DNA of 28,232 bases from positions 1 through 28,232 of the forward strand of contig CAZVIK010000032.1 of the NCBI GenBank assembly GCA_964627045.1, given 5' to 3'. How positions within the stretch are numbered: the stretch's first letter is position 1; each line of letters opens with the position of its first letter. The position numbers were made by a program, and so were the translations under genes. The notes beneath the pieces are model-generated. The model ran no database searches. It was not told where the DNA came from and saw only the letters and a list, made by a program, of their open reading frames with translations. This document shows, in pieces, positions 15,583-23,543 of the stretch. This stretch comes from CAZVIK01 sp964627045. GTDB taxonomy: Bacteria; Acidobacteriota; Terriglobia; Bryobacterales; Bryobacteraceae.

Positions 15583-16095
15583 CTAGACACCTCCTTTCGC
15601 CGAGCGGGAACCGGCCAGTTCGCGCTCCTCCTCGCCCGGTCCGCGGTACCACATCCGGCCGGTGGAAACCTCCAGTCGGACCGTCCGCGAGGTGGACCCT
15701 CCGATCGACTCGGCCTGCACCATGACCCCGGCCTGCCAGAGGATCTTCCGCATGGCCTGGTAGTTCCGCTTTCCGATGTTGAAGAATCCGGCCGGATCGA
15801 GGACCTGCGCCGCGCCGGCCGCCCGCACCACCAGGCGGTTTTTCACGGCGCCCAGTTCGTAAGCCTTACGGAACAACAGCGGGATGCCCGTATCGGCGAA
15901 CATGTAGGGCCTCGCCGTGGCTTTGTCCTTGTCGATCTTCGATTCCGGCAGCATGAAGTGCAGCATGCCCGCCACCCCGGCCACCGGATCGTGGATCGTC
16001 AACCCGATGCACGACCCCAGGGCGTAGGTCACCAGCACCGCTTCCGGATCGGCGCTCCAGGCGCAGTCTCCCACTCCCACCACGATGTTGCTCAC
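15583..16095 (-). CDS. cheD: Chemoreceptor glutamine deamidase CheD
   Basis: A 170-residue CheD, which deamidates glutamines on chemoreceptors and is often regulated by CheC-type proteins. The catalytic Cys29 lies in TYALGSCIGLTIHD and the His46 in AGMLHFMLPES, both in the expected positions. The later PYMFADTGIPLLFRKAYELG and FNIGKRNYQAMRKIL are also typical. It overlaps cheR by four bases, and its stop lies two bases before the cheY ATG. All catalytic features are seen. Presence of both CheD and a CheX-type phosphatase points to a Bacillus/Thermotoga-style adaptation circuit alongside CheR/CheB methylation. Confidence 0.95.
   Translation of the reverse strand: MSNIVVGVGDCAWSADPEAVLVTYALGSCIGLTIHDPVAGVAGMLHFMLPESKIDKDKATARPYMFADTGIPLLFRKAYELGAVKNRLVVRAAGAAQVLDPAGFFNIGKRNYQAMRKILWQAGVMVQAESIGGSTSRTVRLEVSTGRMWYRGPGEEERELAGSRSAKGGV
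15588..15597 (-). promoter_or_regulatory. Strong Shine-Dalgarno of cheY
   Basis: AAAGGAGGTG on the minus strand, seven bases before the cheY ATG at 15580 and inside the 3' end of cheD. It is the best such site in the operon, suggesting CheY is made in larger amounts than its neighbours, and it sets the cheY start. Confidence 0.7.
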
Positions 16096-16982
16096 CAGAT
16101 CCGCCTCGCGCTGCGCGCCGGCGCGTCGCCCGGAGCGCTCTTGCGGTAGATCGCCGGGCGCACGTAGTCCAGCCCCGCCGACCTGCCCGTCAGGCTTTCA
16201 GAGTGGCCGACGAAAAGGTATCCGCCGGGTTCAAGCCTCGACGCCAGCTTTTCGACCACCTGCTGTTGCGTCGGCTTGTCGAAGTAGATCATCACGTTGC
16301 GGCACAGGATCAGGGCGAACGGCCCGGTGATCCGCAGCGGCTCGATGAGATTCAAACGCTGAAATTCGATCAGCTTCTGCACTTCCGGCTTCACCTTGAA
16401 CCAGCCCTCGGCGCGGCCCTTACCCCGCAGCAGGTAATGGGACAGCCAGCTTTCCGGAACCCCGCCGAAGCGTTCGGAGGCATAGACGCCGCGGCGCGCC
16501 GTTTCCAGCGCCCGCGTCGAGATGTCGGTCGCCAGGATGCGCATCGACGGCCACCCGGCGCCTTTCAGTTGGTCCAGCAGGCTGAAGGCCACCGTGTAGG
16601 GCTCCTCGCCGGTCGAACAGGCGGCACTCCAGACGTGGACCTCCGAGCGGCCCCGCCAGCCCGGAACCACCTCTTTTTTCAGGAAGTCGAAGTGCGCCGG
16701 CTCGCGCAAGAAGGAGGTGAAGTTGGTCGTTAGGGCGTCGATCAAGTGGATCAGCGCCTCGCCGCTGGGGTCGCCGACTACATGACGGTAGTACTCGGCG
16801 AAGGAACGGAACCCGCCCTTGCGGATCACCTTGCCCAGGCGCGCCGAGACCAACTCCTCTTTGCCGCTGCGCAGGTCCAGGCCGAACTTGTCGTAGGCCA
16901 GCCGCTTGATCTCGGCGAACTCCGACGGCCGGAGGTCCAACGGCTGCAACGTGGCCGAGGACCTATCGCCCCGGTCCGGCAT
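16092..16982 (-). CDS. cheR: Chemoreceptor methyltransferase CheR
   Basis: A 296-residue SAM-dependent methyltransferase that methylates glutamates on chemoreceptors, opposing CheB. The N-terminal helical domain is seen in LRPSEFAEIKRLAYDKFGLD and LTTNFTSFLREPAHFDFL. The SAM-binding motif is VWSAACSTGEEPYTVA, followed by ILATDISTRALETARRGVY and the catalytic-domain segment FALILCRNVMIYF. VGHSESL near the end is diagnostic. It overlaps the end of cheA by 20 bases and cheD by four. No tetratricopeptide or other extension is present. Confidence 0.96.
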   Translation of the reverse strand: MPDRGDRSSATLQPLDLRPSEFAEIKRLAYDKFGLDLRSGKEELVSARLGKVIRKGGFRSFAEYYRHVVGDPSGEALIHLIDALTTNFTSFLREPAHFDFLKKEVVPGWRGRSEVHVWSAACSTGEEPYTVAFSLLDQLKGAGWPSMRILATDISTRALETARRGVYASERFGGVPESWLSHYLLRGKGRAEGWFKVKPEVQKLIEFQRLNLIEPLRITGPFALILCRNVMIYFDKPTQQQVVEKLASRLEPGGYLFVGHSESLTGRSAGLDYVRPAIYRKSAPGDAPARSARRIW

Positions 16983-18999
16983 GCGCTCCTCCCGCGCTGA
17001 AGATGCCGTCGGTGTCGAGAATCAACCCCACGCGGCCGTCGCCCAGGATCGCTCCGCCGGCGATCCCCCGCACGGCTTTGAGCGACTGTCCCAGGCTCTT
17101 GATGACCACTTCCTGCTTTCCCAGGAACTCGTCCACCATCAGGCAGAACCGCGTGCCCTCGCTTTCGACCAGAATCAGCAGTCCGTCCCAGGGGTCGGTC
17201 ACGCGCGGTGTGACGTGGAAGACGCGGTGCAATCGCACCACCGGCAACAGGCTGTTTCGCACCAACACCATCTCGCCTTTACCCTGCACCGTCGAGACGG
17301 CCTCGCGCGCCGGGCGCAGCATCTCCAGCACCGAGTGGATGGGAACGATGTACCGCTCGTTGCCGACGCCCACCATCAGACCGTCGATAATCGCCAGCGT
17401 GAGCGGCAGCTTCAGAAGGAACCGCGTGCCCTGCCCGGGCGAGGTCACCACGTCCACCCGGCCCCGGAGCTTGGCGAGGTTTTTCTTCACCACATCCATG
17501 CCGACGCCGCGGCCGGAAACATCGGTCACCTTCTCGGCCGTCGAAAAGCCCGGCTCGAAGATCAAATTGAAGATTTCGGACTCCGAAAGGTGCGCCCCCG
17601 GCGCCACCAATCCCTTTTCCCGGGCCTTGTTCAGGATCTTCTCCGCGTTCAGCCCGCGGCCGTCGTCGCCCACCTCCACCAGGATCTGCCCCGCGGTATG
17701 CTGCGCCGACAAAATGACCCGGCCCGTCGGGGACTTCCCCGCCGCCACCCGCGCCTCGGGCGGTTCCAGGCCATGGTCGATCGAGTTGCGGATCATGTGC
17801 ATCAACGGGTCGGCCAGGTCCTCGACGATCTGCCGGTCGATTTCGGTATCCTCACCGCTGGTCGTCAATTCCACCTGCTTGGACGCCTTCCGGCCCAGGT
17901 CCCGCACCAGGCGCCCCATGCGCTGGAAGAGCTGTCCGATGGGCACCATGCGCAGCGACATCGCGGTCTTCTGCACGTCGCTTGTCATGCCGCTGAGGTG
18001 CGCAATGGCCCCGTGGAGTTGCGGGCTGCGGATCGCGGCCAGATCGGGATTGTGCCGCAGCAGCGACTGCGCGATGACCATCTCCCCGACCGTGTCCACC
18101 AGGTGATCCAGTTTGGCGGTGTCGACTTTGATCGCGCGGGACTCGGCGGCCGCCGGCGCTTTCGGCGCCGCCGCCTCGGCAACGGGAGCCGATCGCGAGG
18201 CCTGATCCGCCTGCTGCACGGCCTCGGCCAGGCTCTCGACGGCCGCCGGCTTGGATTCCCCCGTCACCAGCCCGCGGATCTCGGCGATCAACGCCGCGTT
18301 GGCCGCCGGCGCCGCCGCGCCGTTTCCGGCCAGAGCCGCGTCGACCAGGTCGATGGCCGCTTTCAAGTAGTCCGCGCCTCGCAGCACCACGTCGATGGTC
18401 TCGGGCGTGATCGCCAGTTTTTCGTTGCGCGCCAGGTCCAGAACCGTTTCCACCTCGTGGGCCACATCCCGGATTTCGGTCATCTCCAGAAAGCCGGCCA
18501 ATCCCTTGATGGTGTGAAAACCGCGAAAGACCGCGTGCAGGCTTTCGAGCGCCCGCGGGTTCTGCTCCACCGCCAACAGGTGGCTCACGATGGCGTCCAG
18601 GTGCTCGCGCGCCTCCACCACGAAGTCGCCAAGCAGTTCGGGATCTTGGGCCAGGCTGCCGGAGGGCGGCGCGGCGGCCGACGGCCCGGGCGCCGGAGTG
18701 TCCAATCCGGGAACGGCGCCGGTCGCCGCCGGCACCGGTTCCAGGGCGTCGCGCAGCTTTTGTAGGCCGTCGCTGATCGCCTCGATGACGGCGCCGCCGG
18801 CATCGGGCAGCCCCGCCATCAGCGATTCGGCGGCTTCGGCCAGCCGGGCGAACCCCGAGGCGCCCGCCGCCGAGCGGATCTGTTCCAACGTGCGCCGGGG
18901 CCCCCCGGCGTCTTCGGCCGTCACCACTTCGACGGCGAGCGATTCGACTTTCTCGCGCAGTTCGTCCAACCCTGGGAGGGGCGCGTTCGTATTGGCCAT
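16963..18999 (-). CDS. cheA: Chemotaxis histidine kinase CheA with extra N-terminal segment
   Basis: A 678-residue kinase that phosphorylates CheY and CheB in response to receptor state. The HPt domain (about 118-225) carries the phosphorylated His162 in FHTIKGLAGFLEM. An alanine-rich linker (about 230-270) leads directly to the dimerisation domain (VDTAKLDHLVDTVGEMVIAQ). The ATPase domain follows, with HMIRNSIDHGLEPPE (N box), VEVGDDGRGLN (G1) and GRGVGMDVVKKN (G2), and then a C-terminal CheW-like domain. No clear CheY-binding P2 domain is seen. The first ~90 residues contain IRSAAGASGFARLAEAAESL, resembling an HPt helix pair without its His. Start codon support is weak but no better one is seen. 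Confidence 0.94.
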   Translation of the reverse strand: MANTNAPLPGLDELREKVESLAVEVVTAEDAGGPRRTLEQIRSAAGASGFARLAEAAESLMAGLPDAGGAVIEAISDGLQKLRDALEPVPAATGAVPGLDTPAPGPSAAAPPSGSLAQDPELLGDFVVEAREHLDAIVSHLLAVEQNPRALESLHAVFRGFHTIKGLAGFLEMTEIRDVAHEVETVLDLARNEKLAITPETIDVVLRGADYLKAAIDLVDAALAGNGAAAPAANAALIAEIRGLVTGESKPAAVESLAEAVQQADQASRSAPVAEAAAPKAPAAAESRAIKVDTAKLDHLVDTVGEMVIAQSLLRHNPDLAAIRSPQLHGAIAHLSGMTSDVQKTAMSLRMVPIGQLFQRMGRLVRDLGRKASKQVELTTSGEDTEIDRQIVEDLADPLMHMIRNSIDHGLEPPEARVAAGKSPTGRVILSAQHTAGQILVEVGDDGRGLNAEKILNKAREKGLVAPGAHLSESEIFNLIFEPGFSTAEKVTDVSGRGVGMDVVKKNLAKLRGRVDVVTSPGQGTRFLLKLPLTLAIIDGLMVGVGNERYIVPIHSVLEMLRPAREAVSTVQGKGEMVLVRNSLLPVVRLHRVFHVTPRVTDPWDGLLILVESEGTRFCLMVDEFLGKQEVVIKSLGQSLKAVRGIAGGAILGDGRVGLILDTDGIFSAGGAHAGPGR

Positions 19000-19043
19000 T
19001 GTGTTCGTCTTCGGCTAAGTTTCCGTGACGGGCTTCGCGAGTC

Positions 19044-19568
19044 CTACTGGCGGTGTAGCGCCTCTGCCAGACCGGCCACATCCTGTGTCGTCAGCACCTG
19101 ATCGATGTCCAGCAGGATCTTGACGCCGCCCTTGGTCTTGGCCATGCCGAGGATGTAGGGAACCGTCAGCCCCTGCCCGAAGTCCGGCGTGTTTTCGATA
19201 TCCGCCGCCGTCAGGTTCAGCACCTCGGAAACGCCGTCCACCACGGTGCCCATCAGCATCGGGCCGGCCTCACCCGGAACCTGAACCACGATGATGCAGG
19301 TGCGCTGCGTGTACTCGGCTTCCGGGAGATCGAACTTCAATCTCAAATCCACCACCGGAATGACCTTTCCGCGCAAGTTGATGACTCCCTTGACGAACGA
19401 GGGCGTCTGGGGAACGGCCGTGATTTCCTGCACCCCCATGATCTCCCGCACCTTCAGAACCTTGATGGCGAACTCTTCGTTGCCCAACTGAAAGGTCAGG
19501 TACTTCCCCGCCCGGTCGTCCTGTTTGGCTTCCGTTGCGGCGACTGGTTCCATTACGTCCGCTTGCAT
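19044..19568 (-). CDS. cheW: Chemotaxis coupling protein CheW
   Basis: A 174-residue adaptor that links chemoreceptors to CheA. Typical sequence: YLTFQLGNEEFAIKVLKVRE, ITAVPQTPSFVKGVINLRGK, VIPVVDLRLKF and ILMDGVS-like text (MGTVVDGVSEVL). All are standard CheW features. The start at 19568 is chosen because GGAGGAG lies five bases upstream; an in-frame ATG at 19613 would add 15 residues lacking conservation. It is the first gene of the chemotaxis operon, 44 bases ahead of cheA, and a candidate sigma-28 promoter lies about 70 bases upstream. Confidence 0.95.
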   Translation of the reverse strand: MQADVMEPVAATEAKQDDRAGKYLTFQLGNEEFAIKVLKVREIMGVQEITAVPQTPSFVKGVINLRGKVIPVVDLRLKFDLPEAEYTQRTCIIVVQVPGEAGPMLMGTVVDGVSEVLNLTAADIENTPDFGQGLTVPYILGMAKTKGGVKILLDIDQVLTTQDVAGLAEALHRQ

Positions 19569-19573
19569 GTCCG

Positions 19574-19580
19574 CTCCTCC
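19574..19580 (-). promoter_or_regulatory. Shine-Dalgarno deciding the cheW start
   Basis: GGAGGAG on the minus strand, five bases before the ATG at 19568. It is embedded in the palindrome CCTCCAGGAGG and repeats an upstream AGGAG. The site favours 19568 over the upstream ATG at 19613. Confidence 0.65.
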
Positions 19581-19637
19581 TGGAGGTCTCCTGAGAACTT
19601 CGCGGCGCTCCACGGCGCGCGATAGGTCCTACGGGCT

Positions 19638-19665
19638 CTATCGGAACTTGCGGCGAAGGGGTTTA
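19638..19665 (-). promoter_or_regulatory. Candidate sigma-28 promoter of the chemotaxis operon
   Basis: On the minus strand TAAACCCC is followed by 12 bases and TCCGATAG. The -10 matches GCCGATAA in six of eight positions including the CCGATA core; the -35 has TAAA. The spacer is one base longer than ideal. It lies ~70 bases upstream of the cheW ATG. Late-gene control of chemotaxis by FliA is well known in other bacteria, which supports the call. Confidence 0.45.
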
Positions 19666-19888
19666 GCCGCAAATGCTTCCCGATCTGAGGGCTTCCGGGA
19701 TCCCTGATTCCACACACCGGCTCGCACCGGTGAGGGGTTTGCCCTACGCCGGCAACCACAGGTTCACCACCACCTCAGGCGAGTCCCCGCCGCACTGGCC
19801 TCGGCCCTTGTGGTGTACAATCCCTGATACGCGGCCGTCCGGCACAATCGCCGGAATGCGCCGCGCACGCTGTTGGAAGGAGAAAAAC

Positions 19889-21565
19889 ATGAGCAGTCAT
19901 TCTCTTAACACGTTATTGGGCGCATGGAACCGCCGGACGTGGCTGAAAGGCGGCGCCGGGTTTATCGGCGGCGCGTTGGCCGGCGCTGCGCTTCCCACCG
20001 GGTGCTCTTCGAATCAGCCGAGCGCCGGGGCGACCCCGAACCTGAAACCACCCATCGTTCAAGTCAAGGGCGGGAGGCTCCGCGGCTTCCTGGACGGCAA
20101 GACCTATGCCTTCCTCGGCGTCCCTTATGCCGAGGCCGGGCGGTTCGAACTCCCCAGGCCGGTCAAGCCTTGGGATGGCATCAAAAACGCACAGGCCTAC
20201 GGTCCGGTCTGCCCGATCCCGGAGATGACCCGGCCCGGCGTCGACGAGTTCGTCTTCCCGCATCGCTACTGGCTGCAAAACGAAGACTGCCAGGTCCTGA
20301 ACATCTGGACGCAAAGCATCACGCCGGGCGTCAAGAAGCCCGTCATCGTCTGGATGCACGGGGGCGGATTCACCAACGGTTCCTCGATGGAAGCCTACGC
20401 CTATGAGGGCAAAAACCTCAGCGAATACGGCGACGTCGTCACCGTCAGCCTGAACCACCGGTTGAACATCCTCGGCACCCTGGACCTGTCGGCCTACGGC
20501 GCGGATTACGCCAACTCGCGCTACACCGGCACCGCCGACCTGGTGGCCGCCCTCCAGTGGGTTCACGACAACATCGAGGCCTTCGGCGGCGATCCCGGCA
20601 ACGTGACCATCCACGGCCAGTCGGGTGGCGGCGGCAAGGTCGCCCGCATGCTGTTGACGCCGGCCGCGCAGGGCCTCTTCCACAAAGTCGTGGCCCAAAG
20701 CGGCGGCAGCCTGAATTACCGCGAGACCGACCCGGCCAAGAGCATCAAGACGCAGCAGATGATCGCCGCCGGCACTCTGAAGAACCTGAACCTCTCGGGC
20801 AGCCAGATCGACAAGCTCAAAGCGGTTCCCTACCAGCAACTGCTGGCCGCCGGCAACGCCGCGCTACAGGCGGTGGCCAAGGAGGCCGGTCTTGCGCGCG
20901 CCTCCTGGGATGTCATCGCCGACGACAAATACATCATGCGCGAAATCTGCGACTGGGCCCACGACATCCCGCTCATGACCGGCAGCGTCTTCAGCGAACA
21001 ATCCGGCACGCTCCACTTCGGCGACGGCCGCAAGAACGAATGGAGCCAGGAGGAAATCGACGCCGCCCTCTCCAAGGCTTACGGCGACAAGAAGGATGCC
21101 ATCGTCGCCGAGTTCAAGGCCCTCTATCCGCGCAAGAAGACCCAGGACGTGCTCTATTACTCTGCGTCCTCGCGCGCGGGCGTCAAGCAGAAACTCGCCC
21201 GCAAACTCGAGAAGGGCAAGACGCCGGTCTACAGCTACGTGTTCGCCTATGAGGCCCCGGTCAACGGCGGCATCACGGCGTTCCATTGCGCCGAGATCGC
21301 CTTCGTCTTCCATAACCTCGCCGATCCGCGCGTGAAGCTGTCGGTGGGCGGCGCCGCCGACGCTATGGCGCTCCAGGACAAGGTTGCCACCGCCTGGCTG
21401 AATTTCGCGAAAACCGGGAACCCCAGCCAGCCCGGCCTCGAATTCAAGCCCTACACGCCGCAGGACCCCCAGACCATGGTGTTCGATTCGGTCAGCGAAT
21501 GCCGTGCTTACAACGACGACAAGTTGATGTCGCTCATGCCCCCGCCGGCCCCGCGCCGCGGGTAG
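19889..21565 (+). CDS. Exported carboxylesterase, type B family
   Basis: A 558-residue alpha/beta hydrolase of the carboxylesterase type B (para-nitrobenzyl esterase) family, acting on ester bonds of unknown natural substrate. The oxyanion-hole motif HGGGF is at about residue 156. The nucleophile Ser245 lies in GQSGGGG (family usually GESAG), after FGGDPGNVTIHG. FHCAEIAFVF is the expected site of the catalytic His. The N-terminus carries a twin-arginine pattern (NRRTWLKGG, Arg15-Arg16), a hydrophobic stretch and then ALPTGCSS with Cys39, so export by Tat is likely. The start at 19889 has GGAAGGAG seven bases upstream, and the signal peptide begins there; the longer frame is not real. It is a single gene with its own promoter region. 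Confidence 0.92.
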   Translation: MSSHSLNTLLGAWNRRTWLKGGAGFIGGALAGAALPTGCSSNQPSAGATPNLKPPIVQVKGGRLRGFLDGKTYAFLGVPYAEAGRFELPRPVKPWDGIKNAQAYGPVCPIPEMTRPGVDEFVFPHRYWLQNEDCQVLNIWTQSITPGVKKPVIVWMHGGGFTNGSSMEAYAYEGKNLSEYGDVVTVSLNHRLNILGTLDLSAYGADYANSRYTGTADLVAALQWVHDNIEAFGGDPGNVTIHGQSGGGGKVARMLLTPAAQGLFHKVVAQSGGSLNYRETDPAKSIKTQQMIAAGTLKNLNLSGSQIDKLKAVPYQQLLAAGNAALQAVAKEAGLARASWDVIADDKYIMREICDWAHDIPLMTGSVFSEQSGTLHFGDGRKNEWSQEEIDAALSKAYGDKKDAIVAEFKALYPRKKTQDVLYYSASSRAGVKQKLARKLEKGKTPVYSYVFAYEAPVNGGITAFHCAEIAFVFHNLADPRVKLSVGGAADAMALQDKVATAWLNFAKTGNPSQPGLEFKPYTPQDPQTMVFDSVSECRAYNDDKLMSLMPPPAPRRG

Positions 21566-21579
21566 GCAGCACCTCTTTC

Positions 21580-21614
21580 GGGGCCGTTTCGCTTCCGCGT
21601 GGCGCGGCGGCCCC
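21580..21614. terminator. Hairpin between convergent esterase and clpS genes
   Basis: GGGGCCG (21580-21586) pairs with CGGCCCC (21608-21614), with room for a smaller inner stem. It fills the 54-base gap between the two convergent stops and may end both transcripts. There is no clear T-tract. Confidence 0.45.
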
Positions 21615-21619
21615 GCCCT

Positions 21620-21940
21620 CTACGACGCGGGTTCCAGAACCGCCGACATCGACCCCTTCGAATTGGGCATGCGGGGATCCGCGCCATAGGCGTGGATCTG
21701 GTCGCGTGCAAACTCGGCTTGCGGCAACTCGCAGGTGATCACGACGGTGCGCCCCGTGGAATCGACCTCGCGGGCGTGCAGAAACGCCTCGGCCGCCGAG
21801 AACAGGAACAGCTTCCGCAACATCTCGATCACGTAGTCGTAGGTGTGCTCATCGTCGTCGAGCAGCACCACGCGGTAGAGCGGCGTCAGGCTCTCCTGTT
21901 CGTGTATGGCGGTTTCTGGAGCCGAGGCGGGTCGAGACAT
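21620..21940 (-). CDS. clpS: ATP-dependent Clp protease adaptor ClpS
   Basis: A 106-residue ClpS, the N-degron adaptor that brings proteins with destabilising N-terminal residues to ClpA or ClpC. The core YRVVLLDDDEHTYDYVIEML corresponds to the family's YxVxLxNDDxxTxxxVxxxL. The usual Asn-Asp-Asp is Asp-Asp-Asp here. TCELPQAEFARDQIHAYGADP and the C-terminal SMSAVLEPA are characteristic. The N-terminal 20 residues are a flexible tail as usual. The ATG at 21940 is used; a TTG one codon upstream is possible. No clpA or clpC lies next to it, so it stands alone, between a convergent esterase and a divergent Mrr-like gene. Confidence 0.88.
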   Translation of the reverse strand: MSRPASAPETAIHEQESLTPLYRVVLLDDDEHTYDYVIEMLRKLFLFSAAEAFLHAREVDSTGRTVVITCELPQAEFARDQIHAYGADPRMPNSKGSMSAVLEPAS

Positions 21941-22095
21941 CAACCCAACCAGAGTACCGAACTCCGCCGCGTCATGGGAACACGGCTCAGGGCGTCTCCC
22001 GAGGTGCGCGGCGTTTCCCGCGACGCACCGATGGGCCGCCGCACCGCCAGGCTAGCGTCAAACTCATCGTGCCGCCTCCGTCTGGAGTTGTAGAC

Positions 22096-22115
22096 GATGT
22101 TATCTGATGTTATCT
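22096..22115 (+). repeat. Two tandem copies of a 10-base unit upstream of the Mrr-like gene
   Basis: GATGTTATCT occurs twice in direct succession (22096-22105, 22106-22115), 13 bases before the ATG of the Mrr-like gene. The surrounding ~40 bases are unusually AT-rich for this window. It could be an operator or part of a promoter. Confidence 0.7.
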
Positions 22116-22128
22116 TTAGTTTCGAAAT

Positions 22129-23375
22129 ATGCCGGAAGGCGATCATGAGTCCGCAGACCAAGTCTTCCTGTCGATACAATTCGGCGACGACGACGATCCG
22201 CCCCTAATGGTGCCGATTGATGATCCGGCCATCTTGGAGGATGACGAGCGAAAGCAGGCCCTGATCGACTCGGCGTGGCCGTCCTACGTTCATGGGATGT
22301 TTGCGCGCGACACCATGAACCCGGTGTTCATCCGGTCCCTGGCCGAGGACTTTTCCCGGGCCGTGCCGCTGGCAGACTTCGCAGCCCGTTTCCTGACACC
22401 CCGAATCGCCCAATATTACATCGACCGGGTGGAGAAGGAAATGCGGGCGCAAGGTGATGCGGTCGTCGATGCATATGCTAAGCATCTAAAGGTTGAAGGT
22501 AGGGGCACAGACGAAGTCACCATCGTCTTAGACTTTCCTGAAGGGTGGGAAGAGAAGGCTCGGAAGCGCCTTAACGATCTTACCGCGAGTTTCTTCGGCA
22601 CCGACTCGCCCAACCCGGACCGCTGGTACCACTTCACCGAGTGGGTCTGGATCAATCAAGTGACTGCCGGGCTCGATGATCTCGCTTCGGAACTGGGTGA
22701 AGACGCGCTGGACGACATGCCGCAGAAGGTGTTCTGGGAGACGCTTCTGCACAGAATTCTTGAACACCCGGAAAGCAGTCTTCAACTCGGCCAGTGTATT
22801 CTTCGCTATGCAGAGATGATTGCCGACGTATTCGCGGAAGGAGTCGCTTCCGATGATGCGCCGATTTGGACGATTGAGTTCATGCTGGGTCTTCGCGACC
22901 AGCCGCCCGACGGACCTTCCAGGACGCAGCCGGATCATCGTGTCGTCGCGGTGGATTTCAGCCGACTGCTGACTGCAATATCGGCTCAGCCAGATGATCT
23001 CTATCGCCTCTCTCCCCGCAGGTTCGAGGAACTGGTGGCGCACATTTTCGAGCGATTCGGCTACGACGTGGAGTTGACGCCTCGAACGCGAGACGGCGGC
23101 TTTGACATTGCGGCGGTTCGGAAATCTGAGGCCGAAATCCGTCTCTTGATCGAGTGCAAGCGCTACGTTCCGCCACACAAGGTAGGCCGACCCATAGTCC
23201 AACAAGTCCATGGCGTTTTGATGGACCGCAAAGCGGNNNNNNNNNNATCGCCACGACCTCAACCTTCACAGCCGATGCGCGGGCATTTCTGGCGGCCAAT
23301 CACTGGAGGATCGAAGGCAGAGACAGCGTGGGACTCCTGGAGTGGATAGAGGTCGTGCGCTGTAAAGGCATCTGA
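22129..23375 (+). CDS. Mrr-like restriction endonuclease family protein, interrupted by assembly gap
   Basis: About 415 residues read in two pieces around ten N at 23237-23246. The part after the gap is in another frame, which I attribute to a wrong gap length rather than a mutation. The last ~120 residues form an Mrr-type nuclease domain: LSPRRFEELVAHIFERFGYDV, then RDGGFDIAAVRKS with the catalytic Asp, then LIECKRY (the ExK motif). Across the gap follow ATTSTFTADARAFLAANHW and LLEWI. Such enzymes cut DNA, often modified DNA. The first ~280 residues are unrecognised, acidic and rich in aromatic residues (DRWYHFTEWVWINQ). Base composition is visibly less GC-rich than the neighbours, suggesting acquisition. 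There is no methylase or specificity gene beside it, so it may be a solitary type IV-like defence gene. Confidence 0.82.
23237..23246. other. Assembly gap of ten N
   Basis: Ten undetermined bases inside the nuclease domain of the Mrr-like gene. Round length suggests a placeholder. Keeping the frame requires a true gap length of 2 modulo 3, for instance 11 bases. Confidence 0.95.
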
Positions 23376-23394
23376 GATGCAAGCCTGCTGCATC
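23376..23394 (+). terminator. Hairpin directly after the Mrr-like stop codon
   Basis: GATGCA and TGCATC form a six-base stem around a seven-base loop, beginning at the base after the TGA. There is no T-tract, so a role in termination or transcript stability is only possible. The rest of 23395-23567 shows no gene. Confidence 0.35.
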
Positions 23395-23543
23395 GGAGGG
23401 CCTCACGGGTCGAACGTATAAGAAGCCTGTCGGGATGGTGATTCAATTTCCGCCCGAATCATCGGCAATCTGAGAACTGGGGTGGACGGCGTCCCCTCGC
23501 CGCCCCGCCCCACCGGGTCGCCCGCCCATCGCAACTTCCAAAC

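Larger units (their letters stand above)
19569..19888. other. Divergent intergenic region between cheW and the carboxylesterase gene
   Basis: About 320 bases without a gene. Besides the cheW leader and the candidate sigma-28 promoter, it holds an inverted repeat CACCGG/CCGGTG (19715-19720 and 19727-19732, six-base loop) and a possible sigma-70 -10 box TACAAT at 19816-19821, facing the esterase gene, with no good -35. A short open frame reads through from 19673 into the esterase but shows no conserved sequence. Confidence 0.5.

Noticed and set aside
13856..15586. Open frame of 576 codons on the plus strand opposite cheB, cheX and cheY
   Set aside because: It spans three well-identified minus-strand genes and has shadow-like composition.
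16906..18765. Open frame of 619 codons on the plus strand opposite cheA
   Set aside because: It is the shadow of cheA in a GC-rich gene: rich in Arg, His, Gln, Asp and Gly, with no recognisable domain.
19958..19965. TTATCGGC, the reverse complement of a sigma-28 -10 box
   Set aside because: It lies within the signal-peptide region of the esterase gene and has no -35 element at the right distance on the minus strand.
23247..23349. Reading on after the gap in the frame of the first part of the Mrr-like gene
   Set aside because: That frame gives a low-complexity Pro/Ser/Arg tail with no family similarity, whereas the other frame gives the expected end of the Mrr domain.
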